Source: an uncultured Steroidobacteraceae bacterium (GTDB lineage: Bacteria; Pseudomonadota; Gammaproteobacteria; Steroidobacterales; Steroidobacteraceae). From it: a DNA stretch of 5,666 nucleotides. The stretch lies in NCBI GenBank assembly GCA_955652625.1, contig CATPBM010000154.1, positions 1-5,666 on the forward strand, read 5' to 3'. The translations under genes were made by a program, and so were the position numbers. Position 1 is the stretch's first letter, and each line of letters opens with the position of its first letter. A model generated the notes under the pieces. It did not search any database and had not been told where the DNA came from. It saw only the letters and a list, made by a program, of their open reading frames with translations. Below, piece by piece: positions 1 to 5,666 of this stretch.

Positions 1-309
1 ACGCATATGCCTACCGGCATCGTGGCCGCATGTCAGAACGAGCGCAGTCAGCACAAGAACCGCTCGACTGCCATGAAAATGCTCAAGGCGAAGCTCTATG
101 AGCTGGAAGTCAACAAGCGCAATGCCGCGGCCAAGGTGCTCGAGGACTCCAAGTCGGACGTGAGCTGGGGCAACCAGATCCGCTCGTATGTCCTCGATCA
201 GTCGCGCATCAAGGACCTGCGCACCGGGGTGGAAGTCGGCAATACGACTGCCGTGCTCGACGGGGCCCTGGACCAGTTCATGGAGGCATCGCTCAAGGCG
301 GGCGTTTAG
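1..309 (+). CDS. prfB: Peptide chain release factor 2, C-terminal part (5' end outside window)
   Basis: RF2 recognises UGA and UAA stop codons in the ribosomal A site and triggers peptidyl-tRNA hydrolysis in the cytoplasm. Only the last 102 residues are in the window, read from base 1 in frame (Thr-His, then [18 protein letters not shown]). This segment corresponds to the region just after the GGQ catalytic loop, which must lie a few codons upstream of base 1. RF2 rather than RF1 is shown by the [16 protein letters not shown] block, the [11 protein letters not shown] block and the C-terminal [12 protein letters not shown]. The ATG at base 7 is an internal Met, not a start. The programmed +1 frameshift site found in most prfB genes would lie far upstream, so its presence cannot be judged. 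The TAG stop at 307-309 sits 2 bases before lysS, the common prfB-lysS arrangement, implying co-transcription. Confidence 0.97.
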   Translation, partial: THMPTGIVAACQNERSQHKNRSTAMKMLKAKLYELEVNKRNAAAKVLEDSKSDVSWGNQIRSYVLDQSRIKDLRTGVEVGNTTAVLDGALDQFMEASLKAGV

Positions 310-311
310 AC

Positions 312-1856
312 ATGACAGATGAAAAAGACAGCGATGGGCGCGGCGGCGACGAGAACAAGCTGATCGCGGAGCGGCGCGCGAAGCTCTCCGAACTGCGCCG
401 ACGCGCTGCTGGCGGACCGCAAGGTGCCGGGGCAGGGGGTTCCGCGTTTCCCAATGACTTCCGCCGCGATGCGCTCGCCGGCCAGCTGCACGATTCGTTC
501 GGCGAACGAAGCGCCGAGTGGCTGGAGGCGAATCCGACGCGCGTGACGGTCGGCGGCCGGCTGATGTTCAAGCGCGTCATGGGCAAGGCGAGCTTCGCGA
601 AGCTCGCGGACCGCACCGGGCAGATTCAGCTGTTCCTGCAGCAGGAGGCGCTCGGCGCCGCCTACGAAGCCTTCAAGGGCTGGGACGCCGGCGACATCCT
701 CGGCGCGGGCGGGGTGCTGTTCCGCACCAAGACCGGCGAGCTGTCGGTGCGGGTGGAGACTCTGCGCCTGCTGGTGAAGTCGCTCCGGCCCCTGCCTGAC
801 AAGTGGCATGGGCTCGCCGACACCGAGACCCGCTACCGTCAGCGCTACGTCGACCTCATCATGAGCGAGGCGAGCCGCAACGTGTTCCGCACGCGCGCGC
901 GTGTCGTGCGCTACCTGCGCGATTTTCTCGACGCGCTCGACTTCCTCGAGGTCGAGACGCCGATGATGCAGCCGATTCCCGGCGGCGCCACCGCCCGCCC
1001 GTTCAGGACGCATCACAATGCGCTTGATCTGGACATGTACCTGCGCATTGCGCCGGAGCTGTACCTGAAGCGCCTGATCGTGGGCGGCATCGAGCGCGTG
1101 TACGAGATCAACCGCAATTTCCGCAACGAGGGGCTGTCCACGCAGCACAACCCCGAGTTCACCATGCTCGAGCTGTATCTCGCGTACGCCGACTACCGCG
1201 ATCTGATGGACTGGATCGAGAAGGCGACCCGCGGGCTCGCGGACGCGCTGTACGGCGCACAGGAGATTACCTACCAGGGCCGCGCCTACGACCTCGCGAG
1301 GCCCTTCCGGCGCCTGATGCTGGAGCAGGCGATCATCGAGCACAATCCGGGAATCGACCCGCTGGCGCTGCGCGATCTCACCTACCTGCGCAAGTGCTGC
1401 GAGCAGCTCGGCATCAAGTTCGAGGGCGAGGACGGGCCGGGGAAACTACAGACCGCAATCTTCGAGAACACCGCCGAGAGCGCGCTTCTCGACCCGACCT
1501 TCGTGTATGCGTACCCGGCGGAAGTCTCGCCCCTGTCGCGGCCGAACGATGCCGATCCGTTTATCGCCGAGCGCTTCGAGTTCTTCATCGCCGGGCGCGA
1601 GATCGCCAACGGCTTCTCCGAGCTCAACGATCCTGAGGAGCAGGCGGCGCGTTTTCGCGCGCAAGTGGCGCGCAAGGACAAGGGCGACGAGGAGGCGATG
1701 TTTTACGACGCGGATTACGTGCGCGCGCTCGAATACGGCATGCCGCCAACCGCCGGCCTCGGAGTCGGCATCGACCGGCTGGTGATGTTCTTCACCGACT
1801 CGCCTTCGATCCGCGACGTCATACTCTTTCCTCACATGCGGCCGGAGAGCGGCTGA
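312..1856 (+). CDS. lysS: Lysyl-tRNA synthetase, class II
   Basis: It charges tRNA-Lys with lysine using ATP in the cytoplasm. The 514-residue product is near the usual length (about 500). The order is: a charged, Gly/Ala-rich N-terminal stretch (residues 1-45); an OB-fold anticodon-binding domain (about 75-160, with [11 protein letters not shown] and [13 protein letters not shown]); the linker [11 protein letters not shown]; then the class II catalytic core. Motif 1 ends in FLEVETPMM (211-219), motif 2 contains the ATP-contacting Arg in [19 protein letters not shown] (269-287), and motif 3 is [11 protein letters not shown] (482-492). The lysine-site segments [13 protein letters not shown] and [13 protein letters not shown] are intact. 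The ATG at 312 is chosen because it lies 2 bases after the prfB stop and leaves a normal N-terminus. The only purine-rich stretch nearby, AAGG at 295-298, is about 13 bases away, so translational coupling to prfB is likely. It converges on ygfZ with a 3-base gap. Confidence 0.98.
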   Translation: MTDEKDSDGRGGDENKLIAERRAKLSELRRRAAGGPQGAGAGGSAFPNDFRRDALAGQLHDSFGERSAEWLEANPTRVTVGGRLMFKRVMGKASFAKLADRTGQIQLFLQQEALGAAYEAFKGWDAGDILGAGGVLFRTKTGELSVRVETLRLLVKSLRPLPDKWHGLADTETRYRQRYVDLIMSEASRNVFRTRARVVRYLRDFLDALDFLEVETPMMQPIPGGATARPFRTHHNALDLDMYLRIAPELYLKRLIVGGIERVYEINRNFRNEGLSTQHNPEFTMLELYLAYADYRDLMDWIEKATRGLADALYGAQEITYQGRAYDLARPFRRLMLEQAIIEHNPGIDPLALRDLTYLRKCCEQLGIKFEGEDGPGKLQTAIFENTAESALLDPTFVYAYPAEVSPLSRPNDADPFIAERFEFFIAGREIANGFSELNDPEEQAARFRAQVARKDKGDEEAMFYDADYVRALEYGMPPTAGLGVGIDRLVMFFTDSPSIRDVILFPHMRPESG

Positions 1857-1859
1857 ATC

Positions 1860-2825
1860 CTACGTTGGCAGGGCATAGGGCAGGGCAAGCTGCTGCGCGA
1901 TGATCGGTGCGCCCGCCGCGGCGGCCTGCGGGCCGCTGGCTTCGGTAGCGGCGCCGGGCAGTGTCGTCACCGCGAGGAATTCGCAGCGGCCGTCGGTGAG
2001 GATTACGGCGTCGACTACCTTCAATGCCCGTCCGTGGGCGAGCACGCCGCCCCCACCCGCTTTGAGCTGCAGCGGCCCATGCGTGATGAAGCGCTGCATG
2101 CGGCGCTTGACGCGCCCGCGGTAGTGGGCGCGCGCGATGACTTCCTGACCCGTATAGCAGCCCTTGTCGAGGGCGATAGCGCCGAGGACATCGAGGTTGA
2201 GCATCTGCGCCACGAACTCCTCGGTAGTCGCTGCATAGACCTGCGGATCGCCGGCGCCGATCGCCAGACGCCGCCACAGCTGCACAGCCGCGGGGGTATC
2301 CGCCGGCGGCGCCGCGCGAGCGGATGCGGGAGCGATCAGCAGCCAGCGTGCCGGTTGCTGGGCCACGCACACCGCAAGGGATCCTGCGGCGCGTGCCGTC
2401 GCCCCCGCTGTGGCCGGCAACACGCCGGCAAATGCCGGCGCGTCGCCGGACGGCGCTTCGCTCGCGATCAGGCCGCTGACGCTCCAGCTCGCCGATTCAT
2501 CGGTGAGCTTCACTTTCGCGCGCAGGATGAATTTCGCCAGCCGGCCCAGGACCGCGCCGATGAGCTCGCGGGGCATGAGGACGAGGATGTCATCGCGTGC
2601 CAGTTGCACCAGGTGCAGCACCGCGATGACGCGTCCCTGGGGGTTGTGATAACCGGCGAGCAGCGCACGCTCGGGCCCAAGCAGCGTCACGTCGTTGGAC
2701 AACTGTCCCTGCAGGAACGACACGGCGTCCGGCCCGTGGGCGCGCAGCACGCCGAGGTACTCGGGCGAGAGTGAATTCCATTCTGTGCGCAGGCAGTTGA
2801 ACGTTGTTTTTCCTCTGCTTTCCAT
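1860..2825 (-). CDS. ygfZ: YgfZ/GcvT-domain folate-binding protein, Fe-S cluster maturation (IBA57-like)
   Basis: YgfZ is a tetrahydrofolate-binding relative of the glycine cleavage T-protein. In E. coli it supports activity of several Fe-S enzymes, and its eukaryotic homologue IBA57 acts in mitochondrial Fe-S assembly. The 321-residue length matches the family (E. coli about 326). The N-terminal GcvT-like part includes LRAHGPDAVSFLQGQLSNDV (27-46). The diagnostic motif KGCYTGQE is at 221-228 with its conserved Cys at 223, followed by VIARAHYRGRVKRRMQRF; a C-terminal barrel-like segment and an Ala-rich tail follow. The ATG at 2823-2825 is supported by GAAGG placed 5 bases upstream. The residue 125-180 region is Ala/Pro-rich and looks poorly conserved, as expected for the variable middle of the family. 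The gene is transcribed divergently from the SDHAF4-sdhCDAB operon, whose enzyme carries Fe-S clusters, so the placement fits the role. Confidence 0.95.
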   Translation of the reverse strand: MESRGKTTFNCLRTEWNSLSPEYLGVLRAHGPDAVSFLQGQLSNDVTLLGPERALLAGYHNPQGRVIAVLHLVQLARDDILVLMPRELIGAVLGRLAKFILRAKVKLTDESASWSVSGLIASEAPSGDAPAFAGVLPATAGATARAAGSLAVCVAQQPARWLLIAPASARAAPPADTPAAVQLWRRLAIGAGDPQVYAATTEEFVAQMLNLDVLGAIALDKGCYTGQEVIARAHYRGRVKRRMQRFITHGPLQLKAGGGGVLAHGRALKVVDAVILTDGRCEFLAVTTLPGAATEASGPQAAAAGAPIIAQQLALPYALPT

Positions 2826-2855
2826 GGCTGCCTTCAGGGAATTCTGGCAGACTTA
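2826..2855. promoter_or_regulatory. 30-base divergent spacer between ygfZ and the SDHAF4-sdh operon
   Basis: The two divergent start codons are only 30 bases apart, so at least one promoter must overlap a coding region. On the plus strand, TTGAAC at 2797-2802 is followed 17 bases later by TTCCAT (2820-2825), a good -35 with a poor -10 inside the ygfZ 5' end. On the minus strand, TTGCGA followed 17 bases later by CATTAA (reading leftward from about 2882) is a weak candidate for ygfZ. Neither is convincing alone. The placement is known from gene order; the promoter elements are inference. Confidence 0.35.
2831..2835 (-). promoter_or_regulatory. Ribosome binding site of ygfZ
   Basis: Read on the minus strand this is GAAGG, with 5 bases between it and the ATG at 2825. 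It is a good match to the anti-Shine-Dalgarno sequence and fixes the ygfZ start. It is the clearest ribosome binding site in the window apart from that of sdhB. Confidence 0.75.
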
Positions 2856-3044
2856 ATGGGTATGTCGACGCCCGATCGCAAGAGCGTGCCCGCCCCCGCG
2901 CCAATCCCGACCACCGATTTCGCAGCTGCAACCGCCACCGCTGACACCCCCACCGCACCGCCACGCGAGCTCGGTGGCCCCAAGGGGCCCGAGCCGACGC
3001 GTTTCGGTGATTGGGAAAAAAACGGCCGCTGCATCGATTTTTAG
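2856..3044 (+). CDS. Succinate dehydrogenase assembly factor 4-like protein (SDHAF4 / DUF1674 family)
   Basis: This small protein of 62 residues ends in the signature of the SDHAF4/DUF1674 family: ELGGPKGPEPTRFGDWEKNG followed by RCIDF (residues 38-62). The first 37 residues are Pro/Ala/Thr-rich and look disordered, as usual for the family. In mitochondria SDHAF4 binds flavinylated SdhA, limits side reactions of the free flavoprotein and promotes pairing with SdhB; the same role is inferred here. No signal peptide or membrane segment is seen, so it should be cytoplasmic. It is the first cistron of the sdh operon and ends 3 bases before sdhC, which strongly supports the assignment. The start is either ATG 2856 or ATG 2862, with no good ribosome binding site for either; AGGGA at 2836-2840 is too far from 2856. 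It is distinct from SdhE (YgfY), the other bacterial assembly factor, which is not in the window. Confidence 0.9.
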   Translation: MGMSTPDRKSVPAPAPIPTTDFAAATATADTPTAPPRELGGPKGPEPTRFGDWEKNGRCIDF

Positions 3045-3047
3045 TCT

Positions 3048-3443
3048 ATGCCGACGCGACCTGTATCGCCGCACTTGTCGGTGTACAAGATGTCCAGGTA
3101 CACCCTGGCCACTTCCATCTTCAATCGCTTCACAGGCGTCGGCCTGTCGCTGGGGCTGCTGCTGCTCGTGTACTGGCTGATGGCCGTGGCCGACGGGGCG
3201 CACGCGCACGCGCGCGCCGCAAGATTGCTCTCCCATCCTCTCGCCAAGCTCCTCTACGCCGCCCTCATCATCGCGTTCTGCTATCACCTGGTGGCCGGTA
3301 TCCGTCACCTCGTATGGGACACCGGGCGGGGACTTGAGCGCGCGCAGTCGCGCCGCAGCGCCTGGCTGGTGGTTGCGGTCAGCCTCGCCCTGATACTCCT
3401 CATTGTTTACGGCGCCTGGTTCGCCGGGGCGCGCGCCTCATGA
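3048..3443 (+). CDS. sdhC: Succinate dehydrogenase cytochrome b556 subunit
   Basis: SdhC is one of the two membrane anchors of respiratory complex II and helps bind heme b and ubiquinone in the inner membrane. The 131-residue protein starts with the family hallmark [11 protein letters not shown] (4-14) and has three hydrophobic helices at about 22-46, 64-88 and 105-127. Compared with E. coli SdhC, Ser23 matches the quinone-site Ser27, Arg27 matches Arg31, and His80 in [14 protein letters not shown] matches the axial heme ligand His84. Position 26 is Asn (AAT, 3123-3125) where E. coli has His30. The ATG at 3048 lies 3 bases after the SDHAF4 stop and in the same frame. No clear ribosome binding site is present, so re-initiation after the upstream gene is likely. 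Its stop overlaps the sdhD start as ATGA. Confidence 0.96.
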   Translation: MPTRPVSPHLSVYKMSRYTLATSIFNRFTGVGLSLGLLLLVYWLMAVADGAHAHARAARLLSHPLAKLLYAALIIAFCYHLVAGIRHLVWDTGRGLERAQSRRSAWLVVAVSLALILLIVYGAWFAGARAS

Positions 3444-3826
3444 GCCTGAGGAGTCCACTGGGCCGCGTGCTGGGGCTCGGCGCGGCCAAGGACGGCGTGC
3501 AGCACTGGTGGATGCAGCGTCTCACATCGGTGGCACTGGTGCCACTGTCGATCTGGTTCGTGGTGTCGCTGCTCGCGCTGCCCGCGCTCGATCATCCGGC
3601 CGTGGTCGCGTGGATGAGCCACAGCTGGACCGCGCTGCTGCTGGTTATCTTCGTGCTCACTGCCACGTGGCACTCGCAGCTCGGCGTGCGCGTCGTGGTG
3701 GAGGACTACGTGCACGGCGCGGGCAGCAAGACTGTGACACTGGTCATCGTCACCTTCACCCATGTGCTCATCGCGGCGGCGGGCGTATTCGCCGTCCTCA
3801 GGGTCGCCTTCGGGCGCGCGCCGTGA
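3440..3826 (+). CDS. sdhD: Succinate dehydrogenase hydrophobic membrane anchor subunit
   Basis: SdhD is the second membrane anchor of complex II; with SdhC it forms the ubiquinone site and holds heme b. The 128-residue protein opens with [20 protein letters not shown] (7-26), typical of the proteobacterial family, followed by three membrane helices at about 27-49, 62-85 and 97-121. The motif [15 protein letters not shown] contains His78 and Asp89-Tyr90. The His-to-Tyr spacing of 12 equals that of E. coli His71 and Tyr83, so the heme-pocket His and the quinone-site Asp-Tyr pair are conserved. The start overlaps the sdhC stop by 4 bases, and its own stop overlaps the GTG of sdhA by 4 bases, implying tight translational coupling. 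Confidence 0.96.
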   Translation: MSLRSPLGRVLGLGAAKDGVQHWWMQRLTSVALVPLSIWFVVSLLALPALDHPAVVAWMSHSWTALLLVIFVLTATWHSQLGVRVVVEDYVHGAGSKTVTLVIVTFTHVLIAAAGVFAVLRVAFGRAP

Positions 3827-5607
3827 GGGACTACCAGTTCATCGATCACAGCTACGACGTCATCGTCGTGGGCGCCGGCGGGGCGGGGCTGCGTGCCACG
3901 CTGGGACTGGCCGAGAGCGGGCTGTCGACCGCGTGCATCACCAAGCTCTTCCCCACGCGCAGCCACACGGTGGCGGCACAGGGCGGCATCTCGGCCGCGC
4001 TCGGCAACATGGGCGAGGACGACTGGCGCTGGCACATGTACGACACGGTCAAGGGCTCGGACTGGCTTGGCGACCAGGATGCGATCGAGCTCATGTGCAG
4101 GGAGGGGCCCGCGGCGGTCATCGAGCTCGAGCACTATGGCGTGCCGTTCTCGCGCACCGAGGCCGGGCGCATCTACCAGCGCCCGTTCGGGGGGATGACC
4201 ACCCACTACGGCAAGGGCATCGCGCAGCGCACCTGCGCGGCAGCCGATCGTACCGGCCACGCGCTGCTGCATACGCTCTACCAGCAATGCATCCGTCATG
4301 CGGCGACCTTTTTCGTCGAGTACTTCGCCATCGATCTGATCATGCAAGGCGGGGTATGCCGCGGCGTGGTCGCGCTGGACCTCACGGAGGGCACGCTGCA
4401 CCGCTTCCGCGCGCACACCACCATCCTCGCGACCGGCGGCTATGGGCGTACTTACTTCTCGTGCACCTCGGCGCACTCCTGCACGGGGGATGGCAACGCC
4501 ATGGTGCTGCGCGCCGGCCTGCCACTACAGGACATGGAGTTCGTGCAATTTCATCCAACCGGGATCTACGGCGCGGGCTGCCTCATCACCGAAGGGGCGC
4601 GCGGGGAGGGCGGCTATCTCACCAACTCCCGGGGCGAGCGCTTCATGGAGCGCTATGCCCCCAATGCCAAGGACCTGGCCTCGCGCGACGTCGTGAGCCG
4701 GGCGATGACGCTGGAGATCCGCGAGGGGCGCGGCGTCGGGCCCGAGCACGATCACATCGAGCTGCACCTCGAGCACCTGGGCGCCGCGGTCATCCATGAG
4801 CGCCTGCCGGGGATTGCAGAGACGGCGCGCATCTTCGCCGGGGTGGACGTGACCCGCGAGCCCATTCCCGTGCAGCCCACCGTGCACTACAACATGGGCG
4901 GCATCCCTTGTAACTATCACGGCGAGGTGGTGCGGCCCAAGGACGGCAACGCCGACAGCGTCGTCCCGGGGCTGATGGCCGTGGGCGAGGCCGCCTGCGT
5001 GTCCGTACACGGCGCCAATCGCTTAGGTTCCAACTCGCTGCTTGACCTGGTGATCTTCGGGCGCGAAGCGGCACGGCGCTGCGCCGAACTGATCGAGCCC
5101 GGCAGCCGCCACCAGCCGCTCGCCGCGGATGCGGGCGAGTTCGCACTGGCACGGCTGGATCGGCTGCGCAACGCCAATGGCGGCCGCGGCACGGCGGCGA
5201 TTCGCATCGAGATGCAGAAGGCCATGCAGCTGGATGCCGCGGTGTTCCGCACCGGTGAGACCCTGGCGCAGGGCATCGAGCGCATCGGTGCCACTTTCGC
5301 CTCTTTCGCCGAGGTGCGTATCGTCGACCGCTCACTTATCTGGAATACCGATCTCCTCGAGACCCTGGAACTCGAGAACCTGCTGCTGCAGGCGACCGCC
5401 ACCATCCACTCCGCGGCCAACCGCACCGAGAGCCGCGGCGCACACGCGCGCGAGGACTTTCCGCAGCGCGACGATACGAACTGGTTGAAGCACACGCTGG
5501 TGTGGGTCGAGGGCCCTCAGCGCGCACGCTTCGATTACCGCCCGGTGCATCTGAACACCCTGACCAGCGACGTGGAGTCGATCCCGCCCAAGGCGCGGAC
5601 CTACTGA
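3823..5607 (+). CDS. sdhA: Succinate dehydrogenase flavoprotein subunit
   Basis: SdhA oxidises succinate to fumarate and passes electrons through covalent FAD to SdhB, linking the citric acid cycle to the respiratory chain at the cytoplasmic face of the inner membrane. The 594-residue product matches the usual length (E. coli 588). The FAD Rossmann motif GAGGAG is at 17-22, and the FAD-linking His is His48 in [11 protein letters not shown]. Residues matching the known active site are His244 (FHPTG), Glu257 (EGARGEGG), Arg288 (SRDVVSR), His355 (VHYNMGG) and Arg400 (GANRLGSNS). The C-terminus is PPKARTY. The reading frame is open further upstream, but the start is taken as GTG at 3823, nested in the sdhD stop as GTGA. 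This gives the expected short leader [18 protein letters not shown], and the next in-frame ATG (4009) lies beyond the FAD site. All key residues are intact, so the gene appears functional. Confidence 0.97.
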   Translation: MRDYQFIDHSYDVIVVGAGGAGLRATLGLAESGLSTACITKLFPTRSHTVAAQGGISAALGNMGEDDWRWHMYDTVKGSDWLGDQDAIELMCREGPAAVIELEHYGVPFSRTEAGRIYQRPFGGMTTHYGKGIAQRTCAAADRTGHALLHTLYQQCIRHAATFFVEYFAIDLIMQGGVCRGVVALDLTEGTLHRFRAHTTILATGGYGRTYFSCTSAHSCTGDGNAMVLRAGLPLQDMEFVQFHPTGIYGAGCLITEGARGEGGYLTNSRGERFMERYAPNAKDLASRDVVSRAMTLEIREGRGVGPEHDHIELHLEHLGAAVIHERLPGIAETARIFAGVDVTREPIPVQPTVHYNMGGIPCNYHGEVVRPKDGNADSVVPGLMAVGEAACVSVHGANRLGSNSLLDLVIFGREAARRCAELIEPGSRHQPLAADAGEFALARLDRLRNANGGRGTAAIRIEMQKAMQLDAAVFRTGETLAQGIERIGATFASFAEVRIVDRSLIWNTDLLETLELENLLLQATATIHSAANRTESRGAHAREDFPQRDDTNWLKHTLVWVEGPQRARFDYRPVHLNTLTSDVESIPPKARTY

Positions 5608-5611
5608 AGGA
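5607..5611 (+). promoter_or_regulatory. Ribosome binding site of sdhB
   Basis: AAGGA begins on the last base of the sdhA TGA stop and is followed by 5 bases before the ATG at 5617. It is a strong Shine-Dalgarno match and supports the sdhB start. Unlike sdhD and sdhA, sdhB therefore has its own good initiation signal in addition to coupling. Confidence 0.75.
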
Positions 5612-5616
5612 CAGCG

Positions 5617-5666
5617 ATGGCCGAATTCCGACTGCCAGCCAACTCGCGCATCGTGAAAGGCGTCAC
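5617..5666 (+). CDS. sdhB: Succinate dehydrogenase iron-sulfur subunit, N-terminal fragment (cut by window end)
   Basis: Only 16 full codons are visible, reading MAEFRLPANSRIVKGV. SdhB carries the three Fe-S clusters that relay electrons from FAD to ubiquinone; the cluster-binding cysteines lie beyond the window. The call rests on position (9 bases after sdhA in an sdhCDA operon), the strong ribosome binding site, and an N-terminus of the MAEF-LP-NS-I-KG type that I recall from SdhB proteins of Xanthomonadales-like bacteria. A longer sequence would show the 2Fe-2S ferredoxin domain within the first 120 residues. Confidence 0.88.
   Translation, partial: MAEFRLPANSRIVKGV

Noticed and set aside
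306..1343. 345-codon antisense open frame across lysS
   Set aside because: It lies entirely opposite the well-conserved lysS; long antisense frames are expected in GC-rich genes, and its translation is Arg/Ala/His-rich with no recognisable domain.
1839..1855. Possible hairpin terminator at the lysS end (GGCCG, GAGAG loop, CGGCT)
   Set aside because: The stem is only about six pairs with one G-T, sits inside the last lysS codons, and no T tract follows on either strand. I see no convincing intrinsic terminator between the convergent genes.
1913..1924. Perfect 12-base palindrome CCGCCGCGGCGG
   Set aside because: It falls in codons for the Ala-rich YgfZ tail; self-complementary GC runs of this sort are expected there and there is no operator context.
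1819..2370. 183-codon minus-strand frame overlapping ygfZ
   Set aside because: It is an alternative frame of ygfZ, very rich in Arg, Gly and Ala; the true frame carries the KGCYTGQE motif.
2413..2440. Three near-repeats of GCCGGCAA at 10-11 base spacing
   Set aside because: They lie in the Ala/Pro-rich variable middle of ygfZ and are too short and common in composition to be called a repeat element.
3403..3822. Upstream in-frame extension of sdhA as an extra N-terminal domain
   Set aside because: It overlaps sdhD completely, is low-complexity Arg/Gly/Ala sequence, and the canonical SdhA N-terminus begins at GTG 3823.
3706..4476. 256-codon antisense open frame across the sdhD end and sdhA
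   Set aside because: It is a shadow of sdhA codon bias, with no family resemblance and no suitable start context.

Overview
This window is an ordinary, densely packed housekeeping region from a high-GC bacterium, by eye about two-thirds G+C. Gene content and protein motifs point to a proteobacterium. The prfB-lysS pair, the ygfZ gene beside the succinate dehydrogenase genes, and an SDHAF4-type gene heading sdhCDAB together suggest a gammaproteobacterium of the Xanthomonadales/Nevskiales kind. That placement is inferred from gene order and protein character, not from a phylogenetic marker.

Layout: (1) Positions 1-309 hold the 3' end of prfB (peptide chain release factor 2). lysS (class II lysyl-tRNA synthetase) follows 2 bases later, at 312-1856; both serve translation and look co-transcribed. 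(2) ygfZ (folate-binding Fe-S cluster maturation protein) lies on the minus strand at 1860-2825, convergent with lysS and only 3 bases from it. (3) A 30-base divergent spacer separates ygfZ from a rightward operon: an SDHAF4-like assembly factor (2856-3044), sdhC (3048-3443), sdhD (3440-3826), sdhA (3823-5607) and the first codons of sdhB (from 5617, cut by the window edge). Spacings are +3, -4, -4 and +9 bases, a typical tightly coupled operon.

How the genes work together: sdhCDAB encodes respiratory complex II. SdhA carries covalent FAD and the succinate site, SdhB the Fe-S clusters, and SdhC/SdhD the membrane anchor with heme b and the ubiquinone site. The SDHAF4-like protein is expected to chaperone flavinylated SdhA into the SdhAB dimer. 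YgfZ, the bacterial relative of IBA57, supports Fe-S enzymes. The divergent pair therefore places two maturation functions next to the enzyme they probably serve.

No tRNA, rRNA, CRISPR, mobile element, phage gene or defence system is visible. No stretch over 300 bases lacks a gene; the largest gap is the 30-base divergent spacer. I found no convincing undescribed system. The points worth a second look are modest: an Asn in SdhC where a His is usual next to the quinone/heme Arg, a GTG start for sdhA nested in the sdhD stop, an in-frame amber-separated SDHAF4/sdhC junction, and the maturation-gene neighbourhood.
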